Of a stretch of 64,000 nucleotides of DNA, positions 53,145-61,707 are shown one piece after another (the first letter of the stretch is position 1; each line of letters begins with the position of its first letter). The notes under the pieces are model-generated. The model was not told the DNA's origin and did no database searches. It saw only the letters and a program-made list of their open reading frames with translations. Origin of the DNA: Spartobacteria bacterium (GTDB taxonomy: Bacteria; Verrucomicrobiota; Verrucomicrobiia; Chthoniobacterales; UBA10450); NCBI GenBank assembly GCA_003134765.1, contig PLCM01000041.1, positions 345,023-409,022 on the forward strand. Direction: 5' to 3'. Both the position numbers and the translations under genes were made by a program.

Positions 53145-54187
53145 GATGTCTCGCGACTAACACGCGGAAACAACGGCTTCCATGTCCGCGGCGGACGAGC
53201 TTGGTGATGAACCAAAGGCAAGGTGTTATCCGGCGTATTAGAAAATAGCACCACGATGGCGCCCGTGTCACCAAACCCTAATGGTCCGTAAGTCGGATCG
53301 GGTTTGCCGGCAATTCTTGGATGCACTTTGTTTGCGAAGGCGCGGACCGCGACGAGTAGCGGGTCTTCCGAAGATGCCGGTGACGTAACGAAAGCAGAGT
53401 CGTCGAGGGAAAAGGCCGGCTCAAACGTGAAATGGCTGTATTCTCTTTCCATTCGGCGAAATTTGGCCAGCGCTTCGGGGCAACTAATCAATGGAACAAA
53501 AAGCACGGGACATTTCAGTCCCTTTAGCGCCCATCGCACGACTTTGATTGATTGAACTCCCGTAGCGACAAAATCCTCGATCAACACCAATCGAACCAGC
53601 CCCATTCTGTTCATATATTCCTTTAACCGATTCGCCGATGAAAAGTGAGACAGCGGTCGGAACGCTGGTCGATGATCGATCCCCGATATGTTATTCGCAT
53701 GATAGAACTCGCTGATTACCATGCTGTCTGTAACCGGACAGTACCAAGTGCGGCGTAAACGTTCGCGATCAATACGGGCGGCGAAATCAGGATCGCCAAG
53801 CCCGAGGGCGAGTTCGTCTATTATCCAGCGCGTCACCGGACCAATGAACGTGTTGCGGTAGAGCTGGATAAAATCCTCAAATGTAAAGTAGAGGAGTCTA
53901 AGTGCGAACTCGAACAGGAGACGTTTTTGCTTAGATGTAAGCCCTCTGTTATTGACCCAGTTGACGAGGCGATCTAGAAAATGTGGGGGATTCGGAGGAT
54001 AGAGCGCCGGCACAAACTGGGAGAACCGTTCCGAAAAATAGTAGAGTTCCAACAAGAGGTCGTTAAAATTTTCCTCCGGGCGGACTGGCCTAGGTCGACC
54101 CGGATCTGAACTTGGATTGCCATACGGAGTGTGCCCCTCGAACATCCATCGCTCGACCAATTCTTCGAGTTCCGGCGCGCTCCTCAC
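53141..54187 (-). CDS. Phosphoribosyltransferase-like protein (PRTase-CE type)
   Basis: 348 residues. VRLVLIEDFVATGVQSIKVV (198-217) is a PRPP-binding loop of the VLVDDVxxTG type with Glu-Asp at 204-205. An upstream WYCPVTDSMVISEFYHANN (148-166) and the end GPLGFGDTGAIVVLFSNTPDNTLPLVHH fit the PRTase-like proteins predicted in prokaryotic conflict systems. A helical N-terminal half precedes. Overlaps the methyltransferase and ATPase genes by 4 nt each. A metabolic role is unlikely in this context. Confidence 0.75.
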   Translation of the reverse strand: MRSAPELEELVERWMFEGHTPYGNPSSDPGRPRPVRPEENFNDLLLELYYFSERFSQFVPALYPPNPPHFLDRLVNWVNNRGLTSKQKRLLFEFALRLLYFTFEDFIQLYRNTFIGPVTRWIIDELALGLGDPDFAARIDRERLRRTWYCPVTDSMVISEFYHANNISGIDHRPAFRPLSHFSSANRLKEYMNRMGLVRLVLIEDFVATGVQSIKVVRWALKGLKCPVLFVPLISCPEALAKFRRMEREYSHFTFEPAFSLDDSAFVTSPASSEDPLLVAVRAFANKVHPRIAGKPDPTYGPLGFGDTGAIVVLFSNTPDNTLPLVHHQARPPRTWKPLFPRVSRETS

Positions 54188-55374
54188 AAGCCAAGGAGTT
54201 GATTCACAATCTCCGCCGTGGCCTCGCCCATCCGTGGCGGAACTGCATTCCCAATCATCTTAAACTGTTCATGCTCAGAGCCTCCAAAGACGATCGAATC
54301 CGGAAATCCCTGCAGTCGGGCCGCTTCTCTGACTGTAAATGGGCGATTCTCATTGGGGTGCAGGAATAAGTGAGGATCGCCAAATCGAGTGTCCACCGTA
54401 GACGTTACATCCTCCCAACGAGCGCGACGACACTTGCCATTAAACGTGTGAACGAGATCAATATTGTTGCCAACCCGGCGCAGATAGTTTTTTCGAACTA
54501 ACACGTCCACAGTATTCACTACTGTAGGACCAAACTCGCTTAGAAGACGTCGAACCGAGACCGGGTCGGCATCGCCGAAATCTCTTCGCCGTTCCGATCT
54601 TCTGATTTGCATAATCGTTTCGAGGACAGAGCACTGCGCTGCCGTTGTACGACCAAATACCTCCGGGATATGCCAGGTGTGCACAGCGCGCGGCCCTCCG
54701 CGCACGTTGGAAAGTTTTTGACCGGGGCCTATTCTTTGCGCGATTTTATAAAGCCGTGTTCCGAGCAGCAGTGGCTTAGGATCGTGGTTTTTTAGGGATT
54801 CAACCCCAGTGAGCACATGATCGAGACGCCCTGCGGGACGATGACGCAAATCGAAATCAGGAAAGCGCCGCGTTCGCCAAGCAATCAGGAAAATCCGGCG
54901 GCGGCGTTGCGCCATTCCCAATTCGAGTGCCTCCAAGATGAGCGTGTGTGTCCAATACCCCGCCAAGCGCATCCTCGTTTCGAGCTCGACCCAGTATCGA
55001 GCGTGACTTCCAGAGCGTGCGGCTGGAACATTTTCGATCACGATCACGAGGGGTCGAAGTCTCATGCTCAGTTCGCCAGCGAGGGGCAGAAGCCTATTCC
55101 GCGGATCGATTGGATTTCTGAGTCCTGCCACAGAAAATCCTTGGCACGGCGGCCCCGAAATTACCGTCGATAAGCCCCGCCAAGACGAGGACGCGGGGAA
55201 GTTCGCTGCGAGATCCGTGACATATGCCGGGACTCCGATATTTGCTCGATATTGTTTGGCGATGTTCGCGTCTGACTCGAAGGCGGCTAACGGCTCAAAA
55301 CCGACGGCGACGTAGCCAATATCAAATCCCCCGCAGCCTGAAAAAAGGCTAATGAAAGACCGGTTAAGGCTCAC
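54184..55374 (-). CDS. DNA cytosine-5 methyltransferase
   Basis: 396 residues. Motif I FSGCGGFDIG (11-20), motif IV catalytic GPPCQGFS (74-81, Cys77), motif VI IENVPAAR, motif VIII QRRRRIFLIAW, and motif X IGNAVPPRMGEAT. The target-recognition region between VIII and IX reads GGPRAVHTWHIPEVFGRTTA. Methylates cytosine in duplex DNA; sequence target unknown. First gene of a five-gene minus-strand operon; the matching Vsr lies at its end. Confidence 0.95.
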   Translation of the reverse strand: MSLNRSFISLFSGCGGFDIGYVAVGFEPLAAFESDANIAKQYRANIGVPAYVTDLAANFPASSSWRGLSTVISGPPCQGFSVAGLRNPIDPRNRLLPLAGELSMRLRPLVIVIENVPAARSGSHARYWVELETRMRLAGYWTHTLILEALELGMAQRRRRIFLIAWRTRRFPDFDLRHRPAGRLDHVLTGVESLKNHDPKPLLLGTRLYKIAQRIGPGQKLSNVRGGPRAVHTWHIPEVFGRTTAAQCSVLETIMQIRRSERRRDFGDADPVSVRRLLSEFGPTVVNTVDVLVRKNYLRRVGNNIDLVHTFNGKCRRARWEDVTSTVDTRFGDPHLFLHPNENRPFTVREAARLQGFPDSIVFGGSEHEQFKMIGNAVPPRMGEATAEIVNQLLGL

Positions 55375-55684
55375 AAGGCACGCTAGATGTTCACGGCAAG
55401 ATGTCTATGCCGTTTCGCCGCCCCGGTGGGAAGCGAAGGGGGGCAGTCGGTGAATCTCGCCAATTCGCAACCGCGGGCTCAACACTGTTAAGCCGTCGAG
55501 GCTGCTTCGATTGAGCGCAATCACGCCAAGTCGCGGACGGTGACGGCGCCACCCGCCATCACGGCGTGGGCGGCGGCGGCGGAGTAGGCGGCGCCGAGGG
55601 GCCGCCGGTGTCGACGATGCGGCGGACGTTCCAAGTCAAACGCTGAAAAGTTAAAATTCCGAAACGCTGAAATCGGAGGCGCAT
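55375..55684. other. Presumed promoter region of the defence operon and spacer
   Basis: No gene. The operon promoter must lie here, reading leftward; no convincing -10/-35 pair was found. 55560-55580 is a GGCGGCGGCGG run, and 55640-55672 has the ACGCTGAAA repeat. Confidence 0.45.
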
Positions 55685-56167
55685 GCGGATGGCGGCGGTC
55701 GGTCTATGGATTGCGGTGGGATTGTTATTGGTCGCGGCGGGGTTTCTCAGACTCGCGCCACGGTTTCCGATGGCTGCCGCAGGATTTCTCGAACCGAAGA
55801 ACTCATTTCCCTTATCTGGGGCGCGGTTTTGAAGATAAACGGAACGATTTCGCGTATTGAAGAAACGCTTTTGCTTATTGAGGGAACGGTTTTGCAGATA
55901 AGGGAAACGATTTTCCGTATCTGATGCGGGATTTCCCAGATAGGAAGAATCATTTTGTGGATAGGAGAAATGATTTTTCAGACCCGATGATCGATTTAGT
56001 CGATCTGAAAAACAGTTTCTCTTGTCTGATAAATGATTTTTCGGATTCACAACACGGTTTTGCCGGTCTGAAAAATCATTCATCCAATACGAGGAACGAT
56101 GTTTCATATAGGGGAAATGATGTTGTTGGTTGTGAAAACGAGCTCCAGAGGCGGGAAACAGTGTTTT
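55685..56167. repeat. 23 x 21-nt degenerate tandem array
   Basis: 483 nt dividing exactly into 23 units of 21 nt. A good unit contains GATAAGGGAAACGATTTT; most keep the GAAA..ATTTT core, and end units at 55685-55768 are G-rich. Because 21 is a multiple of 3, every frame gives seven-residue repeats; on the minus strand one reads QNRFPYL, another KIVSLIC. Stops interrupt most frames, and no frame shows clear protein conservation, so I treat it as a DNA repeat. Confidence 0.9.
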
Positions 56168-56248
56168 CAAGGAAAAAAATGCGAACAAGGGTCGGAATGC
56201 CCGGTTCCTGACAATAAAAACGATTCTTTGGCTTCGCCGGGCCTCTTT

Positions 56249-56833
56249 TCAGGGTTCGCCGGTCGTTTCTTTCATTGCATCGCCGGCATCTCTGGGAGTG
56301 TCGCCCTCTTCCTTTGTCCCGGGAGGAGCGATGTCTGGTTTCCGGAAGACGCAAGCTCTTCGTCCGCCGCCCATCTTAGTCTCCTGGATCTCTCCCCGGC
56401 GCTTCATCCGCGTCAACACAACGGAAATGGCTTCGGGACTTTTTGCGCCCCCGTGCCGACTCAGGAAGTCCTCAATGTCCCGAAGCGTGTAGTCCTCCGT
56501 CATATGCTGGATCGCCCAGGCGACGATTCGCCCGGTACTTCCATGTCTGCCTGTTTTGAGAAATTCCGGCAGACGCGGGCCCTCGGGTATTGGGGACGGC
56601 GGCAGTTCGGCTTTCGGTAAAGGCGGCGGCTCCGGAGCGGCGATCGGCTGAGTTGCCGCCGGCGGCGGAATGCTCGGAGACGCCGAGCCTATCGCCGGCT
56701 CGGGCGTGGGATGTTCCCGCTGCTCAAGCTGAGTGCGCAACGCCGCATACGCTTCGAGGAGCCGTTCCCGGACTTCGATTTCTTCTCGAATTCCTGCCTC
56801 GCGCTTTTCGATCTCTTCTGGGGTGAGGGGCAC
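56249..56833 (-). CDS. Coiled-coil protein with C-terminal winged-helix-like domain
   Basis: About 194 residues from the GTG at 56831-56833 (reads PLTPEEIEKREAGIREE). Coiled coil at about 5-45, Pro-rich linker, then a helix-turn-helix-like domain: STGRIVAWAIQHMTEDYTLR, DIEDFLSRHGG, ISVVLTRMKRRGEIQETKMG. Probable DNA- or RNA-binding regulator; family not recognised. An upstream open stretch to 56962 lacks homology. Confidence 0.6.
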   Translation of the reverse strand: MPLTPEEIEKREAGIREEIEVRERLLEAYAALRTQLEQREHPTPEPAIGSASPSIPPPAATQPIAAPEPPPLPKAELPPSPIPEGPRLPEFLKTGRHGSTGRIVAWAIQHMTEDYTLRDIEDFLSRHGGAKSPEAISVVLTRMKRRGEIQETKMGGGRRACVFRKPDIAPPGTKEEGDTPRDAGDAMKETTGEP

Positions 56834-57001
56834 CGACGTCAAAGTAAAATTGCCGGACGAAGAATGGCAAGCCGAAAGCCCGCACGTTGCTCTCTGCAAT
56901 GAAATGAAGATGGGCATCGCCGAAGAGGCGCGCCGACACAGCGGCGCGGCTACAGGGCTCATCTCTCAGTTTCGAGCGCGACCGCTCCGGTCGCCGTGAG
57001 G

Positions 57002-57544
57002 TTAATTACCGGGGTCACTCTGAATCTCGTCAATTCGCACCGGCGCTCCCAGCCGCATTCGACGATCAAGCTTTAGCGTCAGAAGAACGTGTGAAGTGTC
57101 CGCGTCATTGGATGGCTCCCCCACGGATGTTATTTCGAACCCGCATTTTTGCAGGACGCGGATCGAGGCCACGTTATGCTTCGCCACCCCCGCGTGAAGC
57201 GGCCGGGTCTGTTCCAGACAGAGGAAAGCGGAGAGCGCCTCGGTGGCCACGCCACGGCCCCAAAAGGCGCGGCCGATCCAATAGCCGATCTCTCGCTTCC
57301 CGTCCGTCGTCCAACTGCCAATGTTTCCGGCTACCTGTTCCTCCGCTGAGACAGCGGACACTACAACAATCGTCTTTTTCAGAAGCGAGTCGTCGGCCAG
57401 GAGCTTCGCCCAATGCTGGTCGAAGGCCGCCCGGTCGCGCGAACGGAATGCGACCATGGCCACGGCGATCGGATCCCGCTGGTGCTCGAAAAACAGCGGC
57501 AAGTCGTCCGCTTCGACATTCCGCAATTGGATCTTTGTCTTCAT
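57002..57544 (-). CDS. GNAT-family N-acetyltransferase
   Basis: 180 residues, ATG at 57542-57544. RimJ-like GNAT: IQLRNVEADDLPLFFEHQRD, GNIGSWTTDGKREIGYWIGR, FWGRGVATEALSAFL with the acetyl-CoA loop, HNVASIRVLQKCGFE. Acetylates a protein or small amine; substrate unknown. Nothing obvious links it to its neighbours. Confidence 0.88.
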   Translation of the reverse strand: MKTKIQLRNVEADDLPLFFEHQRDPIAVAMVAFRSRDRAAFDQHWAKLLADDSLLKKTIVVVSAVSAEEQVAGNIGSWTTDGKREIGYWIGRAFWGRGVATEALSAFLCLEQTRPLHAGVAKHNVASIRVLQKCGFEITSVGEPSNDADTSHVLLTLKLDRRMRLGAPVRIDEIQSDPGN

Positions 57545-57780
57545 CGCGGTCTGTAATGATATACGTGAATCAGGAGCGTTTCGACAAGGGCCGGTCCCAG
57601 ACCAGTATGTTTCGGGAAAAAGGCGGAACGCTGAAAAACTGAAAAGCTGAAATGTCAGCCGAGAGGTCTTAGGCAAATATCCATCGCGGCCACCCAGCGC
57701 GCTCCATTCACCGGGGCATGTCGGCGCGATGGCTTGAAATTTCGCCACGAAAAGACTTGCCTGGCGCTATCTCCCTGCGC

Positions 57781-57807
57781 GTAATGTGCGCATTAGTCGC
57801 ACATTAC
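57781..57807. promoter_or_regulatory. Perfect palindrome upstream of a surface-protein gene
   Basis: GTAATGTGCG, 7-nt centre, CGCACATTAC: perfect 10-bp arms, 72 nt before the ATG at 57879. Suits an operator for a dimeric regulator or a stem-loop in the leader. Confidence 0.55.
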
Positions 57808-57878
57808 CGATCATAGGGGCGGAGCGCCTGGTCCTTGCAATGATGCGGTCAAATTACGCGGTCACGAAAACTTCTCGT

Positions 57879-59516
57879 ATGAAAAAACTGCTCTTCACTC
57901 TTGGCCTCCTTTTTCTGGCGAATTATGCGTCGGCGCAGGTGCCGAATCTCGTCAATTACCAGGGCCTCGTCGCCGTGGGAGCGACCAACTTCACCGGCAC
58001 CGGCTCGTTCAAGTTCGTCCTCACCAATGCCGCGGGGAATATCACTTATTGGAGCAACGATGGCACCGGCTCGGGCGGGGCGGAGCCTGCGAATGCGGTC
58101 TCGCTCACCGTGGCCAAAGGCCTCTATTCCGTGTTACTGGGGGACACAACGCTCGGTAACATGAGCGCGATTCCCGCCAGCGTGTTCGTTAATCCCGATG
58201 TGCGCCTGCGGGTGTGGTTTAATGACGGAACGAACGGATCCCAGCTGCTCTCCCCGGATCAACGCCTCGCGCCGAATAGCTATTTGGCCGACGGCACGGT
58301 CTCCGCCACGAAGATCGCCAACGGGGCGGTCGGCAGCGCGCAGATCGGGAGCAATGCCGTGACCTTTACGGGCACTCTGAACGTCTCGACCTCGTTTACG
58401 GTGGAACCGCGCCCGCTCAGCACGGGCGGTTTGAATAATTTCATCGGAATGAACGCGGGGGCGGCCGACACCACGGGCCTCGGGAATACGTTCGTGGGCC
58501 ATAACTCAGGGAAGGCCAACAACATCGGTTCATCGAACAGCTTCTTCGGCTTGAACTCCGGTTCCTCCAATACGAGCGGCCAGTTGAATGTTTTTATCGG
58601 CCAGGGCGCGGGCGCTTTTAACGATTCCGGCAGCAACAACAACTTTGTCGGGCAGGCTGCCGGATTCAATTCGTTCAACGGAAACGCCAACAACTTCTTT
58701 GGCTGGCATGCCGGCTTTGGCACCTCGAACGGCAGCAACAATGCCTTCTTCGGCGATCAGGCGGGCCAGGCCAATAACGCCAGCGACAACGCCTTCTTCG
58801 GTTCGGGGGCCGGTTTCACAAACAGCTCGGGAACCCAGGACTCCTACTTCGGCATCAATGCCGGCAACAAGACGACCGGCAGCTTCAATTCCTTCTTCGG
58901 CGCCGGGGCCGGTCAATTCACGACGAGCGGATTGGGCAACACCTTCGTCGGAAATATCGCCGGCTCGAGCAATACGCTCGGAACTAACAATAGTTTCTTC
59001 GGTGGCAACACGGGCAATAGCATCACGACCGAGAGCCACGTTGCGCTCTTCGGCGATACGAGTGACGGCGCGCCCGGCATCACCAACTCGACGGCCATTG
59101 GGCCCAACGCCAAAGTTACCGCGAGCAATAGTCTCGTGCTCGGCTCCATCAACAGCGTCAACGGCGCGGCGGCGGACACCAATGTCGGCATCGGCACGAC
59201 CGCTCCGAATTCCAATCTGCAAGTCAAGGGTTCCATGGCCCTCGCCATTCGCGTCGTGCCGGCTGCTGCTCTAATCGGCCTCAGCGGATCGGATTGCGTG
59301 CTGGTCGTAACGGGCTCCGGCGCGTCCAGTGTCGGCCTGCCAGGCCCCGTCGCCGGACGCGTTTATGTCGTCAAGAATCGTTCGAGCGGCCTGATCACCC
59401 TGGGCCCGCTTTCTGGAAGCGCGACCATCGACGGCAACGCGTCGATCACGATCGCGGCTACCACAGGCGTCGCCCAGGTGATTAGCGATGGCACCAATTG
59501 GTTCAAGATTGACTAA
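57879..59516 (+). CDS. Secreted repeat protein with trimeric head-like motifs
   Basis: 545 residues. Signal peptide MKKLLFTLGLLFLANYASAQ. The N-terminal domain (VPNLVNYQGLVAVGATNFTG) is found in bacterial surface proteins. Residues about 190-400 consist of repeats GxNN-F-G/V-G--AG (NTFVGHNSGKANNIGSSNSF, NNFFGWHAGFGTSNGSNNAF) that recall beta-roll stalks and heads of trimeric adhesins. The end (NVGIGTTAPNSNLQVKG) resembles phage tail-fibre tips. Followed 16 nt later by another secreted protein. Confidence 0.75.
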   Translation: MKKLLFTLGLLFLANYASAQVPNLVNYQGLVAVGATNFTGTGSFKFVLTNAAGNITYWSNDGTGSGGAEPANAVSLTVAKGLYSVLLGDTTLGNMSAIPASVFVNPDVRLRVWFNDGTNGSQLLSPDQRLAPNSYLADGTVSATKIANGAVGSAQIGSNAVTFTGTLNVSTSFTVEPRPLSTGGLNNFIGMNAGAADTTGLGNTFVGHNSGKANNIGSSNSFFGLNSGSSNTSGQLNVFIGQGAGAFNDSGSNNNFVGQAAGFNSFNGNANNFFGWHAGFGTSNGSNNAFFGDQAGQANNASDNAFFGSGAGFTNSSGTQDSYFGINAGNKTTGSFNSFFGAGAGQFTTSGLGNTFVGNIAGSSNTLGTNNSFFGGNTGNSITTESHVALFGDTSDGAPGITNSTAIGPNAKVTASNSLVLGSINSVNGAAADTNVGIGTTAPNSNLQVKGSMALAIRVVPAAALIGLSGSDCVLVVTGSGASSVGLPGPVAGRVYVVKNRSSGLITLGPLSGSATIDGNASITIAATTGVAQVISDGTNWFKID

Positions 59517-59532
59517 GATCGCCTGCCGCACC

Positions 59533-60627
59533 ATGAAGCGAACTTCCACACCGGAATCGCGGGGCTCGGGCTTCGGCAAGAATCGGATGCTTGCGAAGCT
59601 GGCGCCCGCGTTCGTATGGCTCAGCCTCGTCGCCCTCGTGCTGCCTGAAGCGAGAGCCGCAACCAGCGCGAATTATTCGATCCAGGCGCAAACCCTTGAC
59701 CGGGGCGGAGGCCAATCGAGCAGCACCTCGTATGACATGACCTCCAGCGTAGGTAATAGCGGAGGCAACCCCGCCAGCTCCGCCGCAGGTGTGACGATCG
59801 ACAGCGGCTACCCGGCGCAGATTTCGACGCTGGCGGCGGGAGTCCTGGGCAATATCTCGACGCGGCTCGCGGTGCAAACTGGAGAGAATGTTCTCATCGG
59901 TGGTTTCATCATCACTGGCACCGCGCCGAAGCAGGTGTTGATTCGCGGGATCGGGCCGTCTCTGACTCATTTCGGCGTGATCAATGCGCTGGCTGATCCC
60001 ATCCTCGAATTACATCTGCCGGACGGCTCCGTCGTCTCGAATAACAACTGGAAGATTGACGACCAAACGCAACAATCACAGGAAGCCATCATCCGCGCCA
60101 CGAATGCGGCACCGACCGATGACCTGGAATCTGCGATCCTGATTACGCTTAATCCCGGCGCCTACACCGCGATTTTATCCGGGAACAATCAGGCGACCGG
60201 CATTGGCCTGGTGGAGGTCTACGATTTCAGCCTGGCGGCGAGAGCAACGCTGGCGAACATCAGCACCCGTGGATTCGTGAATACGGCCGATAATGCAATG
60301 ATCGGCGGGTTCATCGTGATACCGCCAGAGAGAGGGAATACAACGCTCTTGATCCGCGCCATCGGACCTTCGCTGACCGCTTTCGGCGTGAACAACGCGC
60401 TGGCCGATCCGGTTCTCGAACTGCATGATTCGAATGGCGGCAGCTTCACGAACGACAATTGGCAGGACGACCCGAATGCGGCGCTCATTCCCACAAGTCT
60501 CCAGCCCAAGGACTCGCGGGAAAGCGCCACCTACCAAACGCTGCCGCCCGGCGCCTACACCGTGATCGTGCGGGGAGTGAACAACACCACCGGCGTTGGT
60601 CTGGTTGAGGTCTACGCGCTGCCGTAG
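59533..60627 (+). CDS. Secreted protein with two 'LANISTR' domains
   Basis: 364 residues. Signal segment LAPAFVWLSLVALVLPEARA. Two copies (about 115-235 and 240-360) of a domain: LGNISTRLAVQTGENVLIGG, LIRGIGPSLTHFG, LADPILELH, LESAI and GVGLVEVYALP. The same domain occurs twice in the Kelch protein at 62618. Probably extracellular; function unknown. Confidence 0.72.
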   Translation: MKRTSTPESRGSGFGKNRMLAKLAPAFVWLSLVALVLPEARAATSANYSIQAQTLDRGGGQSSSTSYDMTSSVGNSGGNPASSAAGVTIDSGYPAQISTLAAGVLGNISTRLAVQTGENVLIGGFIITGTAPKQVLIRGIGPSLTHFGVINALADPILELHLPDGSVVSNNNWKIDDQTQQSQEAIIRATNAAPTDDLESAILITLNPGAYTAILSGNNQATGIGLVEVYDFSLAARATLANISTRGFVNTADNAMIGGFIVIPPERGNTTLLIRAIGPSLTAFGVNNALADPVLELHDSNGGSFTNDNWQDDPNAALIPTSLQPKDSRESATYQTLPPGAYTVIVRGVNNTTGVGLVEVYALP

Positions 60628-60639
60628 GCTAAACCCGGA

Positions 60640-61375
60640 GTGAAGGGCGGGGGCGAATCGAATCCGCTGACCGCCCCTGCGAGGACAAAAAGTCCACAGG
60701 CTTATCTGACGGAAATGTATCCGGTCGATTATGTGAAGACGTTGCGACAGGAGTTGGAGAAGCGAGCGGACCTGACGCAATACACGACCTCGATCGCGAT
60801 GGACGATCTCGATGATGTGCGGGCGTGGCTCGGTTATGAGCGCATCAATCTTTTCGGGTTGTCCTACGGCACCCGCGCGGTGCTGGTTTATATGCGGCAG
60901 CATCCCGATCGCGTCCGGAGCGCGATCCTGATGGGCGTGGCACCAACCTATCTCAAAATGCCGCTTCATCATGCCCGCGCGGCGAAACGCGCGATCGACT
61001 TGCTCTTCGCGGAATGCGCGACTGATGAGGCGTGTCATCGCGCGTTTCCGAACATCGAGCGCGAGTGGAACGAGGTGCTGGAACGGTTAGGAGGCGAGCC
61101 TGCCCGGGTGGAATATTCGGCGCGATGTGTTCGCGGAAAAAATCCGGAGTCGAATGTACTCGCGGGAAAGCGCACGAAAGATTCCGATGATCATCCATCG
61201 CGCGAACAGATCCGCTGGTGACAGCGCACTCCATCACGGTACGCAATTCGGTTTCATCGAGCTCGGTCTTGCCGCTGCCTTGATCGCGAAGATTCCGGCC
61301 GATCGCATCATCAATTTCCTCCCTCTTGCTGACCTGAGAAAGTGGGTGGCAAATGTCCGCGCGAAGCGCTAGCAA
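60640..61375 (+). pseudogene. Decayed alpha/beta hydrolase
   Basis: YLTEMYPVDYVKTLRQELEK, INLFGLSYGTRAVLVYMRQH (nucleophile elbow GLSYG) and VRSAILMGVAPTYLKMP match TAP-type hydrolases. The N terminus (before 60700), the acid and the catalytic His parts are absent; after 61110 the frame wanders, with GLAAALIAKIPADRIINFLP in another frame up to 61372. Confidence 0.6.
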
Positions 61376-61506
61376 CTCTCTTCGGTTTTGCTCGTTTTCC
61401 GACTAAGTAGCCTCCGCAAACCGAAGTGGCATCGCGGCTGCTAAATAGGGGATCGAAGCTCGAAGACACTTACACACACATTAACTTTTTCGTTAGCTCC
61501 AGAAGG

Positions 61507-61532
61507 CGGGACCAGAAATGGTCCCGTTTTCG
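61507..61532 (+). terminator. Rho-independent terminator-like hairpin
   Basis: CGGGACCA-GAAA-TGGTCCCG: an 8-bp perfect stem with a tetraloop, then TTTTCGTTTT. No gene is obvious upstream within 100 nt except the decayed hydrolase, so an unannotated transcript may end here. Confidence 0.6.
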
Positions 61533-61539
61533 TTTTGGC

Positions 61540-61707
61540 GAGGATCGACGGTCATCCGCCTTCGACGAGCTACGGCGCGAGAGACTAGACCGCCGCTACA
61601 CGTCGCCTTAAAATGGCGTGGCGATGAGCCGAGGATCGACGGTCATCCGCCTTCGATGGGCTACGGCGCGAGAGACTAGACCGCCGCTACAGGTCGCCTC
61701 AAAAAGG
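61540..61707. repeat. Tandem 91-nt direct repeat
   Basis: Two copies, starting at 61540 and 61631, share GAGGATCGACGGTCATCCGC, CTACGGCGCGAGAGACTAGA and CCGCCGCTACA, with few differences. Copy 2 reaches the SDR stop codon region. Confidence 0.8.

Noticed and set aside
55685..56167. CRISPR array
   Set aside because: Units are contiguous with no spacers, period is 21 nt, and no cas genes are in the window.
55559..56188. 209-codon minus-strand open frame with heptad repeats as a protein gene
   Set aside because: The heptads come from the 21-nt DNA array, all frames show them, and no conserved domain or signal is present.
61426..61535. tmRNA or other structured RNA ending at the hairpin
   Set aside because: No tRNA-like 3' end, T-loop or recognisable consensus was found; only the terminator hairpin is supported.
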